In this document: piece after piece, positions 13,601 through 28,600 of the stretch
Position numbering within the stretch: the stretch's first letter is position 1
How the letters are laid out: every line of letters begins with the position of its first letter
The notes under the pieces: model-generated
The model's input: the letters and a program-made list of their open reading frames with translations, nothing else
What the model was told of the DNA's origin: nothing
Databases searched by the model: none
NCBI GenBank assembly: GCA_034096865.1
Contig: JAWQFJ010001262.1
Span: 60,774 to 124,773, forward strand
DNA length: 64,000 bases
Source: Theodoxus fluviatilis
Taxonomy: Eukaryota > Mollusca > Gastropoda > Cycloneritida > Neritidae
Direction: 5' to 3'
Translations under genes and position numbers: made by a program

Positions 13601-16600
13601 GTGGAGTGCAGTGCAGGACAGGGGAAGGTCAGACACTAGGAAGAGAGGGAAGAGTAAGACAGGGGTGCAGTGCAGTGCAGGGCAGGGGAAGGTCAGACAC
13701 TAGGAAGAGAGGGAAGAGTAAGACAGGGGTGGAGTGCAGTGCAGGACAGGACAGGGGAAGGTCAGACACTAGGAAGAGAGGGAAGAGCAAGACAGGGGTG
13801 CAGTGCAGTGCAGGACAGGGGAAGGTCAGACACTAGGAAGAGAGGGAAGAGTAAGACAGGGGTGGAGTGCAGTGCAGGACAGGACAGGGGAAGGTCAGAC
13901 ACTAGGAAGAGAGGGAAGAGTAAGACAGGGGTGGAGTGCAGTGCAGGACAGGGGAAGGTCAGACACTAGGAAGAGAGGGAAGAGTAAGACAGGGGTGGAG
14001 TGCAGTGCAGGACAGGGGAAGGTCAGACACTAGGAAGAGATGGAAGAGTAAGACAGGGGTGCAGTGCAGTGCAGGACAGGGGAAGGTCAGACACTAGGAA
14101 GAGAGGGAAGAGTAAGACAGGGGTGGTGTGCAGTGCAGGACAGGGGAAGGTCAGACACTAGGAAGAGAGGGAAGAGCAAGACAGGGGTGGAGTGCAGTGC
14201 AGGACAGGACAGGGGAAGGTCAGACACTAGGAAGAGAGGGAAGAGTAAGACAGGGGTGGAGTGCAGTGCAGTGCAGTGCAGGACAGGGGAAGGTCAGACA
14301 CTAGGAAGAGATGGAAGAGTAAGACAGGGGTGGAGTGCAGTGCAGGACAGGGGAAGGTCAGACACTAGGAAGAGATGGAAGAGTAAGATAGGGGTGGAGT
14401 GCAGTGCAGGACAGGGGAAGGTCAGACACTAGGAAGAGAGGGAAGAGTAAGACAGGGGTGGAGTGCAGTGCAGGACAGGGGAAGGTCAGACACTAGGAAG
14501 AGAGGGAAGAGTAAGACAGGGGTGGAGTGCAGTGCAGGACAGGGGAAGGTCAGACACTAGGAAGAGAGGGAAGAGTAAGACAGGGGTGGAGTGCAGTGCA
14601 GGCAGGACAGGGGAAGGTCAGACACTAGGAAGAGAGGGAAGAGTAAGACAGGGGTGGAGTGCAGTGCAGGACAGGGGAAGGTCAGACACTAGGAAGAGAG
14701 GGAAGAGTAAGACAGGGGTGGAGTGCAGTGCAGGACAGGGGAAGGTCAGACACTAGGAAGAGATGGAAGAGTAAGACAGGGGTGGAGTGCAGTGCAGGAC
14801 AGGGGAAGGTCAGACACTAGGAAGAGAGGGAAGAGTAAGACAGGGGTGGAGTGCAGTGCAGGACAGGGGAAGGTCAGACACTAGGAAGAGAGGGAAGAGT
14901 AAGACAGGGGTGGAGTGCAGTGCAGGACAGGGGAAGGTCAGACACTAGGAAGAGAGGGAAGAGTAAGACAGGGGTGGAGTGCAGTGCAGGACAGGGGAAG
15001 GTCAGACACTAGGAAGAGATGGAAGAGTAAGACAGGGGTGGAGTGCAGTGCAGGACAGGGGAAGGTCAGACACTAGGAAGAGAGGGAAGAGTAAGACAGG
15101 GGTGGAGTGCAGTGCAGGACAGGGGAAGGTCAGACACTAGGAAGAGAGGGAAGAGTAAGACAGGGGTGGAGTGCAGTGCAGGACAGGGGAAGGTCAGACA
15201 CTAGGAAGAGAGGGAAGAGTAAGACAGGGGTGGAGTGCAGTGCAGGACAGGGGAAGGTCAGACACTAGGAAGAGAGGGAAGAGTAAGATAGGGGTGCAGT
15301 GCAGTGCAGGACAGGGGAAGGTCAAAGGACTGACCTGACACAGGGCACTGCAGTAGGGGGCCATGTCCAACAGCAGAGGAAACTCGACATGACGATTCAC
15401 TTTCCTGGTGGCCAGCCCCACCTGCAGGGCAAAGAACAGAGCCCTCTTGCAGCACTTCCACATTCTGCACAGGACTGTGCTTCCAACACCCCTCGTATCC
15501 TGGCTCCAATGCATGGCCATAGGCAGGGCACTTCCAACACAAATCAGAAGAAGTCAGCAAAACAGCATGCACAGCATCTGAAGAGCAGCTCTGATGCATT
15601 GGACATCAGCCCTGCCACCTGAGAAACAGGCATCTCAAACAGGAGTGCTGCAGACAGCAGCTGTCTGCAGACTGGGAAAGTATGGCAGCACCAGGATGCT
15701 GCAGGCAGAGGAGCAGAGCAAAGACAAAGCAGTCCAGTGATGCCACTGATGACTTCTCCTCAGTACACAACAGGCCATCACACTTTGAATGGACTCTGAA
15801 TTTACACATGTAGTTGCTCTAGACCACGCACCCTGCAGCTCTATTTCAATGACCCCTGGGTCTAACATGAGCCTGTTTCCTTTCAGGAATTTCTCCAGTT
15901 ACTGCTCCAATGGTGGACATGTAAACAGTACAAGTAATCCCCTCCTGGTCACTGGAAGACTTACATTCTCAAAGCGCTTGAGGTGGAGGGTCAGAACTGG
16001 AGGCAGGGAGAACAACAGGTACTGCTTGTTGGCATTGGAGTAGACTTTTTCTCCCCCATCTGCAAGAGAACATTTCATCAGTCACAGCGGTCAAAACCAC
16101 AGGAGGAAAACAAAAGAAAAGAAGCATCTGAATTTAAACCAGCGTAACTTTTTATTGCTCTGCATGACCCAACACCATCAGTGATTTAAAGTCTGGTGAA
16201 GCAGATGAGGTGGCCCAACAATCTGAATGGGATGATGCTGTCATAGATCTCCATTCAGACCTTGTCATAATTGTGCATTCCTAATGGGAGGAGGTTATCT
16301 TTCCTTACAGCATCAACATGTATGGTTCATGTTATGACTGCCAGTTTTCTGTCTATGCAGAATCAACACACCTAGCTCTAAGTTAACTTTGGGGGCATGT
16401 ATGGTCTATGTAACAACTGCCACTTGCCTTTGCCAGCACCATGCTGCTGCAGGCGTGTGCATTCTGGGCATAAGACACGATTAGGACCGGTGAGCAGCTC
16501 AGCTGCCGTGAACTGGTTGAGGCAGGAGCTGACAGAGCACTCCATGTTGGAGGGCTGGTAGCGAGGTGCCAGTGTTGCCAAAGAACGGAACTGCGCCTCA

Positions 16601-17610
16601 CGCCTCAGCTCTGCTCTCCTGGAGCCGCCTGGTCTTGTGGTGCCGCCAGGCTCCCCTGCAGAGTGACCCCCACTGCCTGGCTGTTGCTGGGCTGCTGTGG
16701 CGTTGCTAGCCTGGCTGCTGCAGTTGTTGGCATCTTCTGCATTTGGGGCACTGGCTGCATGCTCCAACCTTCCTGCCTCCTTGTTTTCAGCATCCTGCCC
16801 CTGGGCCTCTTCCCTCTTCAGTTCCACTGGAATGCTTGCATTTCCATTGGCTTCCTTGAAGCCATTGGCAGGGAGAGTAACGGTGACTTCCACAGACATG
16901 GAAGCACCAGGTTCAGCCCCATTGGTTCTGCTGTCTGTGAGGGTCAATTCCTCCATCTGCTCTGCCAGAGACTGGCATTGCTCTGTGACTGCAAGGCCAC
17001 AGGAGTCATTGTGACTGCTGTTGACACCACTGTCCTCTAGAGCGGTCTTGCCGTCATCAAAAAGTCCATTGCCATTGGTCATGACAGATGCATCTGTGGT
17101 CCCTTCCTTCCTGGCATCGTCATGGTTCACCATGCTGCTGCAGTTGGAGGAGGAGTCCAGCTCTGGGTTGACAGGGATGCCAGAGTCTGTGGTGCTCTGG
17201 CTGCTGCCTTCCTCTGGGGCCTGGACGACTGCAGGAATAGGCTGACTCTCTCCATGCAAGGCAGTTCCACCCTGTCTGGATGTCTCACTCTCCAAGTTGT
17301 CCTCCACATCAGCATCTAGTAAAGAACAGACTGCTAGAACACATTTATAACTACCACAGTGTCTATGTAATTGTCTAAAAACAACGATGGATCATGCAGA
17401 GGAAATGAAAAAAATCAAATTCTTGAATAGGAAATGTCCAAATATTGATATTGAACATGGGTCAGAGGTCAGGAAGACGCTAACAGAAAAGACAGGCACA
17501 CCCAAATATGTCACTTTTTGTAAAAGTAGGAATGTCTTTACACCCACCCACTCACACACATGTACACACATAACAAGAGGCAAATACATACACACACACA
17601 CACACACACT

Positions 17611-17661
<51 letters not shown>

Positions 17662-17676
17662 ACACACACATACACT

Positions 17677-17754
<78 letters not shown>

Positions 17755-17803
17755 ACCGAGGCAAATACACACACACACACACACACTCACATAACCAGAG
17801 GCA

Positions 17804-17860
<57 letters not shown>

Positions 17861-20800
17861 GCAAATATAAACACATACACACACATACTGGCACTGTATT
17901 ACCTGAAGGATCTTCGCGCTGGCTGGAGTTAGAATCGTTGCCATCTGCTTCCTCCTTTTTGGTGGAGTCAGCATTTCCTCCCTCTGCCTCTGCTTCCTCC
18001 TCTTCCTCTTCCTCTTCTTCTGGCAGTCCTTCCTCTGCCTGCTGACTTTCCTTGCTGGGGTCAGCGGAGTTACCACTCAGGCCTGGGGTGTGGGGGTCTG
18101 TCACTTTAGAGCGCCGCTGGGAAAACACAGTGGGTGTGAGAAACTTCCAAATGCATTCTGGCAAAAGGGAGCAGAACCATAAACTGCTCCATGGCATGGG
18201 GTGAATGCCATGTCAGATTAGACAGACAGACAGATGGATATACAGAAGGTCAGACTGACAGACAGACAGATGGATATACAGAAGGTCAGACTGACAGACA
18301 CAGAGATGGGTGGATATACAGAAGGTCAGACTGACAGACAGACAGATGGATATACAGAAGGTCAGACTGACAGACAGACAGATGGATATACAGAAGGTCA
18401 GACTGACAGACAGACAGATGGATATACAGAAGGTCAGACTGACAGACACAGAGATGGGTGGATAGATATTAGGACAGAATGTTTCAGAACACTTGTAAAA
18501 ACTGGTTTTCTTTGTACAGCTGAACAATTCTACATCCTCCCAACTGCCTCACATAAAGTCTAATCTCAAAAATGGATCCAAGATTAAATGGCAGGTAATA
18601 TACTTGGTCAGGTTAGAAGAAAAATTTAAGACATTTTACAGGGAAATAAATTGTAAACCATTTAACACAAACTTGAACATTATGACAAAAATAACATGAC
18701 TTTTAAAAGACATAACATCATTTCAGCAACTTTCATTACAAAGCATACATCTTCTGTATCTTGTACCATACATAATCTCACTACTCATTTCCATCACTGT
18801 GATGATACGTAAGTTCAAACAAGAAGGGCAAAGCCCATATGACTCACATGCTTGACCTTGACCTTTGTATGACCTTGACCTTCAGGTGACCCTCAAGGTC
18901 AAGGTCAAACAACTAAACCTAGCAATGACATCATACACTAAGAAATGCTTTACACATTTTTCCTACCAAAATACATGTGGCCTTGACCCAAGGTCAAGGT
19001 CATCCAAGGTCATGCTGTTAATTCAAGACATAGAAAGCACAATGGTGCTTATTGGCACTTTCTACCATGAGATATGGTCACTTTTAGTGGTTCATTACCC
19101 CATTTTGGTCACATTTCATAAGGGTCAAAGTTACCTTGACCTTGATGATATGTGACCAAATGTGTCTCATGATGAAAGTATAACATGTTCCCCACATAAT
19201 TATTAAGTTTGAAACAGTTATCTTCTATAGTTCAGGGTCAAGGTCACTTCAAAATATGTATACAATCCAACTTTGAAGAGCTTCTGTGACCTTGACCTTG
19301 AAGCAAGGTCAACCAAACTGGTATCAAAAGATAGGGCTTACTTTGCCCTATATACCATATATAGGTGAGGTATTCAATCTCAAAAACTTCAGAGAAAATT
19401 GAGAAAATGTGAAAAATTGCTGTTTTTAGACAACATTTATGGCCTCTGCGACCTTGACCTTGAAGCAAGGTCAAATCACTATGTATGTTTTTTGAGGCCT
19501 TGTCATCATACACCATCATGCCAAATTGGGTGTTGATAGACTTAAAAGTCTCAGAGAAAAATCCAACGTTAAAGTTTTAAAAGGACGCCCGGACGCCCGG
19601 ACGGACGAAACGGGTGAGTACATAGACTCACTGTTGCTCCGCATGTGAGTAAAAAACAGAACAAGTCATCCTGACAGCTGCAAGTGAGAAATTCATTTCT
19701 GTTGGCTAGTTTTCACCTTTAACCCTTTCCATGCCAGCTTCGTCATTATATTATGCAACTGCCAGTGCCAGGGAATTTCAGTAAAAATTGCGTAAAACAA
19801 CACTGAGTTCAGGAGAAAAATCATATCTCAATTTCAGTGCATAACCACCCCATAAAACCCATATTTCTTTGAAAGCACAGACAATCAGGAACACAACAAA
19901 CACAATGACATGATTTTTAGAGACTTTATTTCTTAAATCAAGCTTGAATAAAACAAAATTTACCAAAGCCTTAAAGAAAATGTATGATGATTTCTTGTAC
20001 ATCTTCATGGTATACTCAACCCCAAAAATATTTTATAAAATTTCTTATTTGTTTTTCAGATTGTAAAACTATGTCTCAAATGTCTCAGAATCTTTTTTCT
20101 TACAAAATATTTATGAAACTAAATACTGAAAATTATTTGAACATACTATATCAATAGTACGAAGAAAGATGCAAACTGTAACACCTACAGATATTACTGT
20201 AGATACAGTCATGCAAAATTGCTACTATCATGCCAGCAAAATGCAAGAAGGAACTACTGCATTCACACTAGAATAAAAAGGCTTGTAGGATACTTTCTCT
20301 TCAGCTTTCAGGTAGTAACAATGCTATCTACATAGTGATGAAAATGAGGAATTCACATGTACGCACTTTTCAAAGTCATGCATGATTGCTATGATCACTA
20401 TCATGCCAGGCAAATTCAAGAAGAGACTACTGTATTTAGACAAGTATAAAAAGGCTTGTAGGATATTTTCTCTTCAGCCTTCAGGTTGTAACAATTCTAT
20501 CTACATAATGATGAAAATGAGGAATTCACATGTACACACTTTTCAAAGTCATGCATGGTTGCTATGATCAAATATCATGCCAGGTAAATTAAAAAAAGAA
20601 ACAACTGCAGTAATTACTATGATCTGTGAAGGAAAGAATTGTAATAGTTTGTCATGCATGCATCTCAATGAAAAGTCAGTTCAAGCGAGCAGTCCAGTAT
20701 TTCAGCTTGAAGCATGAAGCAGGGTAGAATCCAAGCTAATCAGGATAATCTGGCCACAAGCTTTTGGAGACCCAGGAGATTCCCATCTAGTGGCAGACAT

Positions 20801-22552
20801 GGCACAACCTAGCCTGGTACAATAATGTCCTTTTGCATGCCAAGGGAATATCCACCACTAGACAGTTCAGAATTTCTTTACTGTGTGGTAAATTTATTCG
20901 GAAGCATGGAACAGCACCGAGGCCAGGCTGGTCAGGACAGTCAGGGCACATGACCTTGGTGACACGGTGGATGACCTTCTTGTGGCAGACCCGACATCGC
21001 TTGGCCTGGTACCCTGTTTCGTCTGTCGCGGTTTTCTCATTTCTCCAGACAAGAAGCCCGGAATGCCTTCAAAACCCGCGCTGCGCTGCTGCAGCTAAGG
21101 TTTGGTCTCCATACCGATTGTTTTCAGAAACGAGATGGTGAATGAGACTGTCCGTGAAGAACAGCTGACAGTAGTCAACAGGCTGAAAGTTTGCGGTGCT
21201 GACTTTGATCCCGGCATGTCCTGAAAACTGAGGAAAACTCATGATTTGGGGGAAGGAAATCTCCCTCAAAGCGGGATTGTCTAGGCTGAGTACTGCAGAT
21301 CACTACCCTCCCACGACGTTGTCCTCTTGCGAGCGCGAGTCCCTCGACCACATGCGTGAAGAGTTTGACCATGCCTCTGTGGTGCTCGACAAGAAGATGC
21401 AGGGGTTGGTGCCCGACGAGAGGAGGGATAAGGCGATCCTCGATCAGGGGGTGATGATGGTTCATCGTCCGAACTCATTTCAGAGTCAGAAGCAGCAGCA
21501 GAAAGACCAGACGCTGCCACTGCAGGTTGTTCCACAATCTCGGATTCATCACTCAAGTCACCAACCTCCGCGAACACATGTCGAGTGCAAAGTTCGAGAT
21601 CGTCATCGTCACTGACCCTGATCAAAGGAATCTGTTGACTCTAAATCTCTTTCTAAGTCCTCCTCTGCTTCACCAGCCTCTGCTAACCGAGCAGGCGATA
21701 TTTGACCACGCTTCAGGCCTTTGCTTGTAGACGGTGTGGGAGCTGCCATTGTTTACAACTGCGCATGATAACTGCTCACTTGCTTGAAGTGGGGTGACCT
21801 CAGTTTGATGCTCCCCTAAGCCAAAATACACTCTGCTGCTATGATCAGACTGTAGCATATCCTAACGTTTGCTTAGGGTAAGCGTTCCTGTTTGTTTCAT
21901 CATAAAAAGCTGAACACAGGGGTATCTACAAATTTCAGAATCTCGGTGACCGAATAATCGGTCATAAGGGCACTATGGAGGGCGTAATCGCGTGACCGAA
22001 TATTCGGTCATAAGGGCATGGAACGGGTTAAATGACACTTTGCATCTCTCTACCCACCGCCAAATCTGGGACAAACAGTGCTCTACTGAGGTAATGAAAA
22101 CTGTTTAAAACTACAGTCATAAACTGTTTTCTATGATCACTTGGGTCATCAGTTATCCAACTTACACACCCCTTACACACACTTTGACTGTAGCAGTTTT
22201 TCTCCCTGGAACATAAGCATTCCGTGGGCAGGGCTGAGAACGGTTCATTCAGAAGTAGGCATCTTGCTTGGAACCAGTGCCAATGCACCGCAGACTATGT
22301 CCCAGTTCTTACCTTGGCAGCCTTTTTGGCAGCACGGCGGTTGCGCTTTTCATTGTACTTGCTGGGGCGGGCAGGGTGTTGGGCCACTACAGGGTCACCC
22401 CCTGCCAGCTCCTCCCCCTCCCCGCTCTCTCTCCTTCTGCCCTGGTTGGGGCGGAATGGCTGCAGAAACAACAGTCAAATAGAGTGATACAATCCTATAG
22501 ATGCGCTGCTGTGTTAGACAAAGGGTAGAATTGTTAGTGACTGATGACATCA

Positions 22553-22651
<99 letters not shown>

Positions 22652-22677
22652 CAGACAGACAGACAGACAGATAGATG

Positions 22678-22751
<74 letters not shown>

Positions 22752-25565
22752 GACAGAGAGAGAGAGAGAGTGATATAATGAAAAAGAAGGTAAATGTCCA
22801 TTGCTGGATTTGTGGCAAGACATGTCTGAAGGAACAAGTGAAAGCAAGAGAAAGTTGTTTCTCAGCCAAAGAGCATCACAGATAATCAACATATATAGGA
22901 ACACTGATGACCTTCACCTTTTCCTCTGTGACAGGGAGGGAAAGATCCAGGAAAGGCTCAAACACCTGGGATATCTGCAATGACAAACACATTTTTAAAA
23001 TAGAAATGAATATTTCAAAATTGCATTATTGAGCCACACCTTTCACCTCACTATCAAAGTGGAGCTATTATCAAAGTGGAGCTATTATCAAAGTGGAGCT
23101 ATTATCAAAGTGGAGCTATTATCAAAGTGGAGCTATTATTAAAGTGGAGCTATTATTAAAGTGGAGTTATTATCACAGAAACCACCAAAGCTGCCATTCA
23201 GCACAAGAAAGAGAAGGGAAACACTCACATGCTTGCACTCCTCGCACATGATGGTGCTGACCAGGTGGCCCCCCATGAGGCTGTCCAGGAATGTGTGTTT
23301 CACTTGCTTCCCATACTCTGCAACATGCAACCCACATTTGAGTCAGTTGGAAGACATTACCTTCTAACCGCATGAACAGAATGGACAAATCATCATTTTG
23401 CCATTTTAACTGAGCAAACTATCAAATGAAGAGGAGCTTTAGTGGGTCAGTTCAGTGTGTTCAAGTCAGGGTTCACTTAGCCAGGAAGTTGCCCAAAGAC
23501 TCCTTTGGCACACAGCAGATGTGTGGGCATTGTATTGCAGCCCACCAAACATTTGAGGCCAGGCTGCAGGGTAACTCCACTGCTTCCGTCATGATTGCAT
23601 GATTATGTGAGATCCATTCTCAGGAAGGATATTCTAGCTCCCTAAGTTTTCATTCATGGGCACTGACCTCATTAAAGACAGAGATAAACACAGTGAAAGA
23701 GGGTATGTGCATAGAATAGTTTATTTTATGAGATGGTCGTCATCTTATTCATGGTGTACATGGTCAAGCATGGAGGGAAAAAAAGTACAATTAACTCTCT
23801 CGAGTTCAATGAATGGGATTACAGACTAAATCATCCGATGATATCAGTAGTCTTTTATGAAGCTTCATAACTAACAGTTGGACAGCTTCCGTGAACAATC
23901 TTTTGTGCCTCAGCAAAACCATACGATAGTAGAACAGTTATGACGCAAGTACAATGTAATTCAAGCAATTATTCAATCCTGTGTCGTAAAAATGAGTATT
24001 GCCTCATTTTCGTTTATGACACACAGCCATGTTGAATTTTGATCTATTTCGAACGCGACCCTCTTTCCATGTTTTCCTGCATTCTTGTAAGAATGGCCAA
24101 ATCCAGTCCTGATTTTATTCTGGACGACTTCATGAGAGAGTCAAGTGTAGATTTGTCGTCAGATGTGGCTGAATCTGACGAAGATGTGGAGTTTGAAGTG
24201 TCGACTTCATGGATAGAAGATTGAGCAAGCGGGTGAGTTTTTGTCGTGCAGTCTGAATGGTGCAATTCAGCGCCTACTAAGTTCAATCACATTACTATCT
24301 TGAGTGAAAATAACTGAAGCATCGTGGTTTAGTGTAAATCATCCATTACAAGCCTTTGCGGTTGAAAACATCTTTTTTCGTGAAATTAGCCACACTGCAG
24401 TGAGGACTGAAACTGCCTGTCAGACCACGTGGCTTCCACAAGGGTCATCAGAATGAAATGTTTAGGTTTCCTTTGTTTTCTTTTCGTCCTATGTGTACTC
24501 AAATGACAACTAGTGTCAATAGTTCCTATAGTAACTGAGCCTTGTTTATGATTTTTGTTTTGTTTTGACAGAGAGCCATGGGTGTACTTGTACGGGGACG
24601 AAGAAGAGAGCTACCCATCCATACCCGCCATCACGCCCAAACTCGTCCCCCTACCTGCACCTGCCTGAAGACAGGACGAGAGGAGATGCTTGGACTGTAC
24701 CTGACCTCAGGCTCATTAAAAAAAACTTTGTTTTCACTTTCAAATTAGTGAATGCTCTGTGTCAATTTACAAAGGACTATGCTACATCCCAGAGTGACAT
24801 GAAACCTTCTTTGGCTCAAACTGGTTTGAAATTGATGTGGATGAAGTGTACAGATTTTATACTTGCTCATGTACATGAGTATAGTGCAGTTGCCTTGCTT
24901 GGAATTGTATTGGTCTACAATTTCATGGTCTCTGGTCAAGGTTTTTATGTTGCAATTGAGGTAAAAGCAAATCCAGTATTTTTTTTAAGTTGCAAATCAT
25001 ACAACAGAAAATAAGGATGACAAACTGACAAAAGTTAGTTTTTTTTACAGAATACAGACAAAAACATATGAAACTTAGGCAACCAAAAAAAATATTAGCA
25101 TAGATGAAAGGATGGTAGCAAATAAAGGGAGGAATAGTTTTAGACAGTACATAAAAGATAAACCAACCAAATGGGGCATGAAACTTAGGGTGTTACCTGA
25201 TTCTCAAACAGGGTATACATAAAATGTTGACATTTATTTGGGGAAACAGCAAGGGAGTGTGTTTAGTCTTGGTTATGATGTTGTAAGGAAATTATGTAAA
25301 AGCTTGTTCAATCAAGGGTACATGTTGTTTGTTGACAACTGTTACACCTCTGTTCAACTCTTCAAGGATTTGTTTAAAAAAAGGGTGTTGTTCCCTGTGG
25401 AACGTTTTTGCCTCAGCAAAGGGGTTTTCCTTCACAACTAACAGATATAAAGAATTTAGGTAAGCTTGCAAGGGGAGCTATGAGGTGTGTCAGAGTGGGA
25501 AGTTTGGAAGTTATTCAGTGTAGTGATAATAAGGTTGTATATTTGTCAACAACTATGCACGGATC

Positions 25566-25624
<59 letters not shown>

Positions 25625-28600
25625 AAAACAACATAAAGTAGATGATGCCTTCAGAAGGCTACTTGTAAAACAGCAAATAGCAGAGAGAGATTAAAATAAG
25701 CACATGTATGGAGTTGATAAGTCGGACCAAATGATAGTGAAGTACACAATTTTAAGGGGAGACACGGTAATACAAATGGTCAAAATGTCATTTTCTGGGG
25801 ATTTTATGATCATTTTTGAGTTGTTTCAACCATCTGTAATGTAATTCCAATAGCCTCTCTACTGAAAACATGCTAGAAAACATGTAAAAATGCAAAGGAA
25901 GAACCTTACCCATCTGAGAATTTTTGCCGGCACTATTGGAAATACATAGAAGATGAATAAAGCAAGTGTTCCCAAGATTTCTATTTTCACGTTTACTCAT
26001 TAAGTACTTTTTGTGGGCTTGAAATTATGCAGAAAGTATTCGGAACATTGTACAGATCTGTAATTTTCTGGGTGTGCTTGTGACGTTTCTCCTCTCCTGT
26101 GTTTCTTAAAACACCGGCTCAGCGCTATGCGCTTATGTCTAGGGGATTTACTTGAGGAGGAGGAACGCACAATTAAAAATAAATCATAAATCTCTGTCAT
26201 GCACATGCAAAGGAACAGGAGGACAACAGGTTTGACAATTAAGAAAGGGTATTTAATAATCAGAAACACAGATAATCGATCAATCGCCCTTTTTGTGGCT
26301 TTCACTGTAGTTCAATGTTTCTAAGGATAAAAGAGTTCAACAGTTCAGTTCTTTAGATTCAGAGACAGTTCAGAATACGTATTCACTGTACCTTAGTAAT
26401 TCCAACGATGAAGGTCATAACTAAACTTGAGGACTCACAATCTAATCACACGTTCTCGACCGAGAACAAAGGCCATCAATCACTGCTCCTATGCGCTCTC
26501 GGGCAAAGGGCAGAAACAACCACAACACAGCGCTAATGCAGATGAAAACTCCTGGGGTGAGATTTCCCCGGCTGTAGTGGTCAGCGTTGTTCCAGCCTGG
26601 GCAGGCGGGAGGGAGCCAGGCAGGAGGGGAGCGATCTCAAGCAGACGACGGCTGTGCGGCTGGGCATCTCAGACCAGCAGGCGTGCAGGCGAGCGTGGCA
26701 GGCGCTCTTGGGAGGGGTTTGAGGCGGGCCTCGCTCCAGCCGCAAGCGTGTCAGCGCGTTGGTCAACTTCTGGGGTGAGAGTCTCCACAACTCTCACTGC
26801 TTTGGTTTGGAGGGTGAGAAAACTTACTCTCTTATACGTGACAACCCCTTCCAAAGGGATTTAATCAATTACGGCCCAATTCTCTTTCTTTTGGGCAAAC
26901 AGGGATGATACAAATACTTCTCTCGTTTTACGTGCTCTGGGGAGGGGATCAGACACACGGAGTAGCTTGGACGGGAGCGTGGTGTTCTAGCACCCTGTCC
27001 TTTCGCCAACTGATTAAAATTGGGCATGCAATGTAGTTTTATTGAAACACCTCAACCCTTTTCACGCATGCGCAAAACTCTTGGACAGAAAGCTGACTTG
27101 GCAGAAAAACAAGTCAAGGACATCGGTCACCCCACCTCGCAGGAAGTCCGGTATATACAAAAACAGCCATGTGGCATCCGACCCAGAAAAACAACTCCAG
27201 TGCAGAAAGGTTGTGCCAGGATTCTCTGAGACTAAGATCCAGCAGGGGACAGCTTTTCTCAGCTATGAAAACGTTAAAGGCTTCAGTCTTAAAACACACT
27301 TAAATCATCAAAACAATAAAGAGGGGAAAACATGAATCTGTCACACTCCCTCCCCCTTCAAAGTGGAATTTTCTTACTGAGTTTAACAAGAAAATTTCAA
27401 AACACAGACTCAAAACAGGAGATGCAATCTCATCATTGACATTGTTGCTGCAAAACTTCAGTGCAGTCTACCAGTCCATCCGGACTCAAAACCAACTCGC
27501 TTTCAGCAAAGCCACTCAACATAAAACATGTCAAAACTTCGGTATACACTTCACCACTTTGACAACCAAAAAAAAGCATTCTCCCTGCAAACTCTACAGG
27601 GTAAGTCTACAGAAATCAAGGGAACAAAAAGAGGTTCCTATTCCTCTCTAACAGTAGGAATTTACAACAACTACTATCGTCTGTCTGACGATCCGCCTAT
27701 TTATTCGCCTCTTACGAATCGCGTAGGGGACGCGGTGGGACAATTCTTAAACAACCCCGTACCCACAGGGGGAAAATGGAACTGCACTTCAATGAGCTGT
27801 ACTCTGCTCAACATGATACCCTTCAACGACTCCAGTTCATAGAGAAACATTAGCATTCTCTCTCAAACCACCCAAATGACAGTGCACCCATTCTCCAAGC
27901 CTAAACTTCTTATTCCTTGATTTCCACTTAATTTGGCATCTCACCAAAAATTCAGTAGGCATCTCACCCACATTTACTTACTTTGGCATCTCACCAAAAA
28001 TTCAGTAGGCATCTCACCCACATTTACTTACTTTGGCATCTCACCAAAATTCAGTAGGCATCTCACCCACATCTACTTACTTTGGCATCTCACCAAAAAT
28101 TCAGTAGGCATCTCACCCACATCTACTTACTTTGGCATCTCACCAAAATTCAGTAGGCATCTCACCCACATTTACTTACTTTGGCATCTCACCAAAATTC
28201 AGTAGGCATCTCACCCACATCTACTTACTTTGGCATCTCACCAAAAATTCAGTAGGCATCTCACCCACATCTACTTACTTTGGCATCTCACCAAAATTCA
28301 GTAGGCATCTCACCCACATCTACTTACTTTGGCATCTCACCAAAAATTCAGTAGGCATCTCACCCACATTTACTAATTAATTAATCAGGTTTCATCTCTT
28401 AATCAACACAAGATAAGGTTCCACACCTTAATCAACACAAATAAGGTCTTACACCTTAACCAACACAGGTAGGGCTTTACACCTGCTCATGCCATAGCAT
28501 GGGTTTGACCACTACGGCAATCTCTGGCGTAGTGGCCAAACCTGTGGCATTTGTAACACAGGACCTTGGGAGGATCTGTCTGCTCCCCTCTAGGTCGGAA

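Larger units (their letters stand above)
19723..22027 (-). mobile_element. piggyBac element 1 (internally deleted)
   Basis: Flanked by TTAA at 19719-19722 and 22028-22031. Ends are inverted: CCCTTTCCATGCC on the left and GGCATGGAACGGG on the right. The right end also has a CCGAATATTCGGTCATAAGG repeat unit occurring twice. It carries a broken transposase on the minus strand and a tandem repeat at 20165-20620. TTAA target, TIRs and a cysteine-rich tail place it in piggyBac. Confidence 0.85.

Noticed and set aside
8352..14756. Many ORFs in satellite C
   Set aside because: Same repeat in different frames; the region is the last intron of the USP gene.
17552..17877. Thr/His-rich and Val/Cys-rich ORFs
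   Set aside because: Translation of a CA microsatellite.
26427..26864. 145-codon ORF repeated at 29543-29980
   Set aside because: It lies in the LTRs and is identical only because the two LTRs are; opposite to the element's transcription direction.
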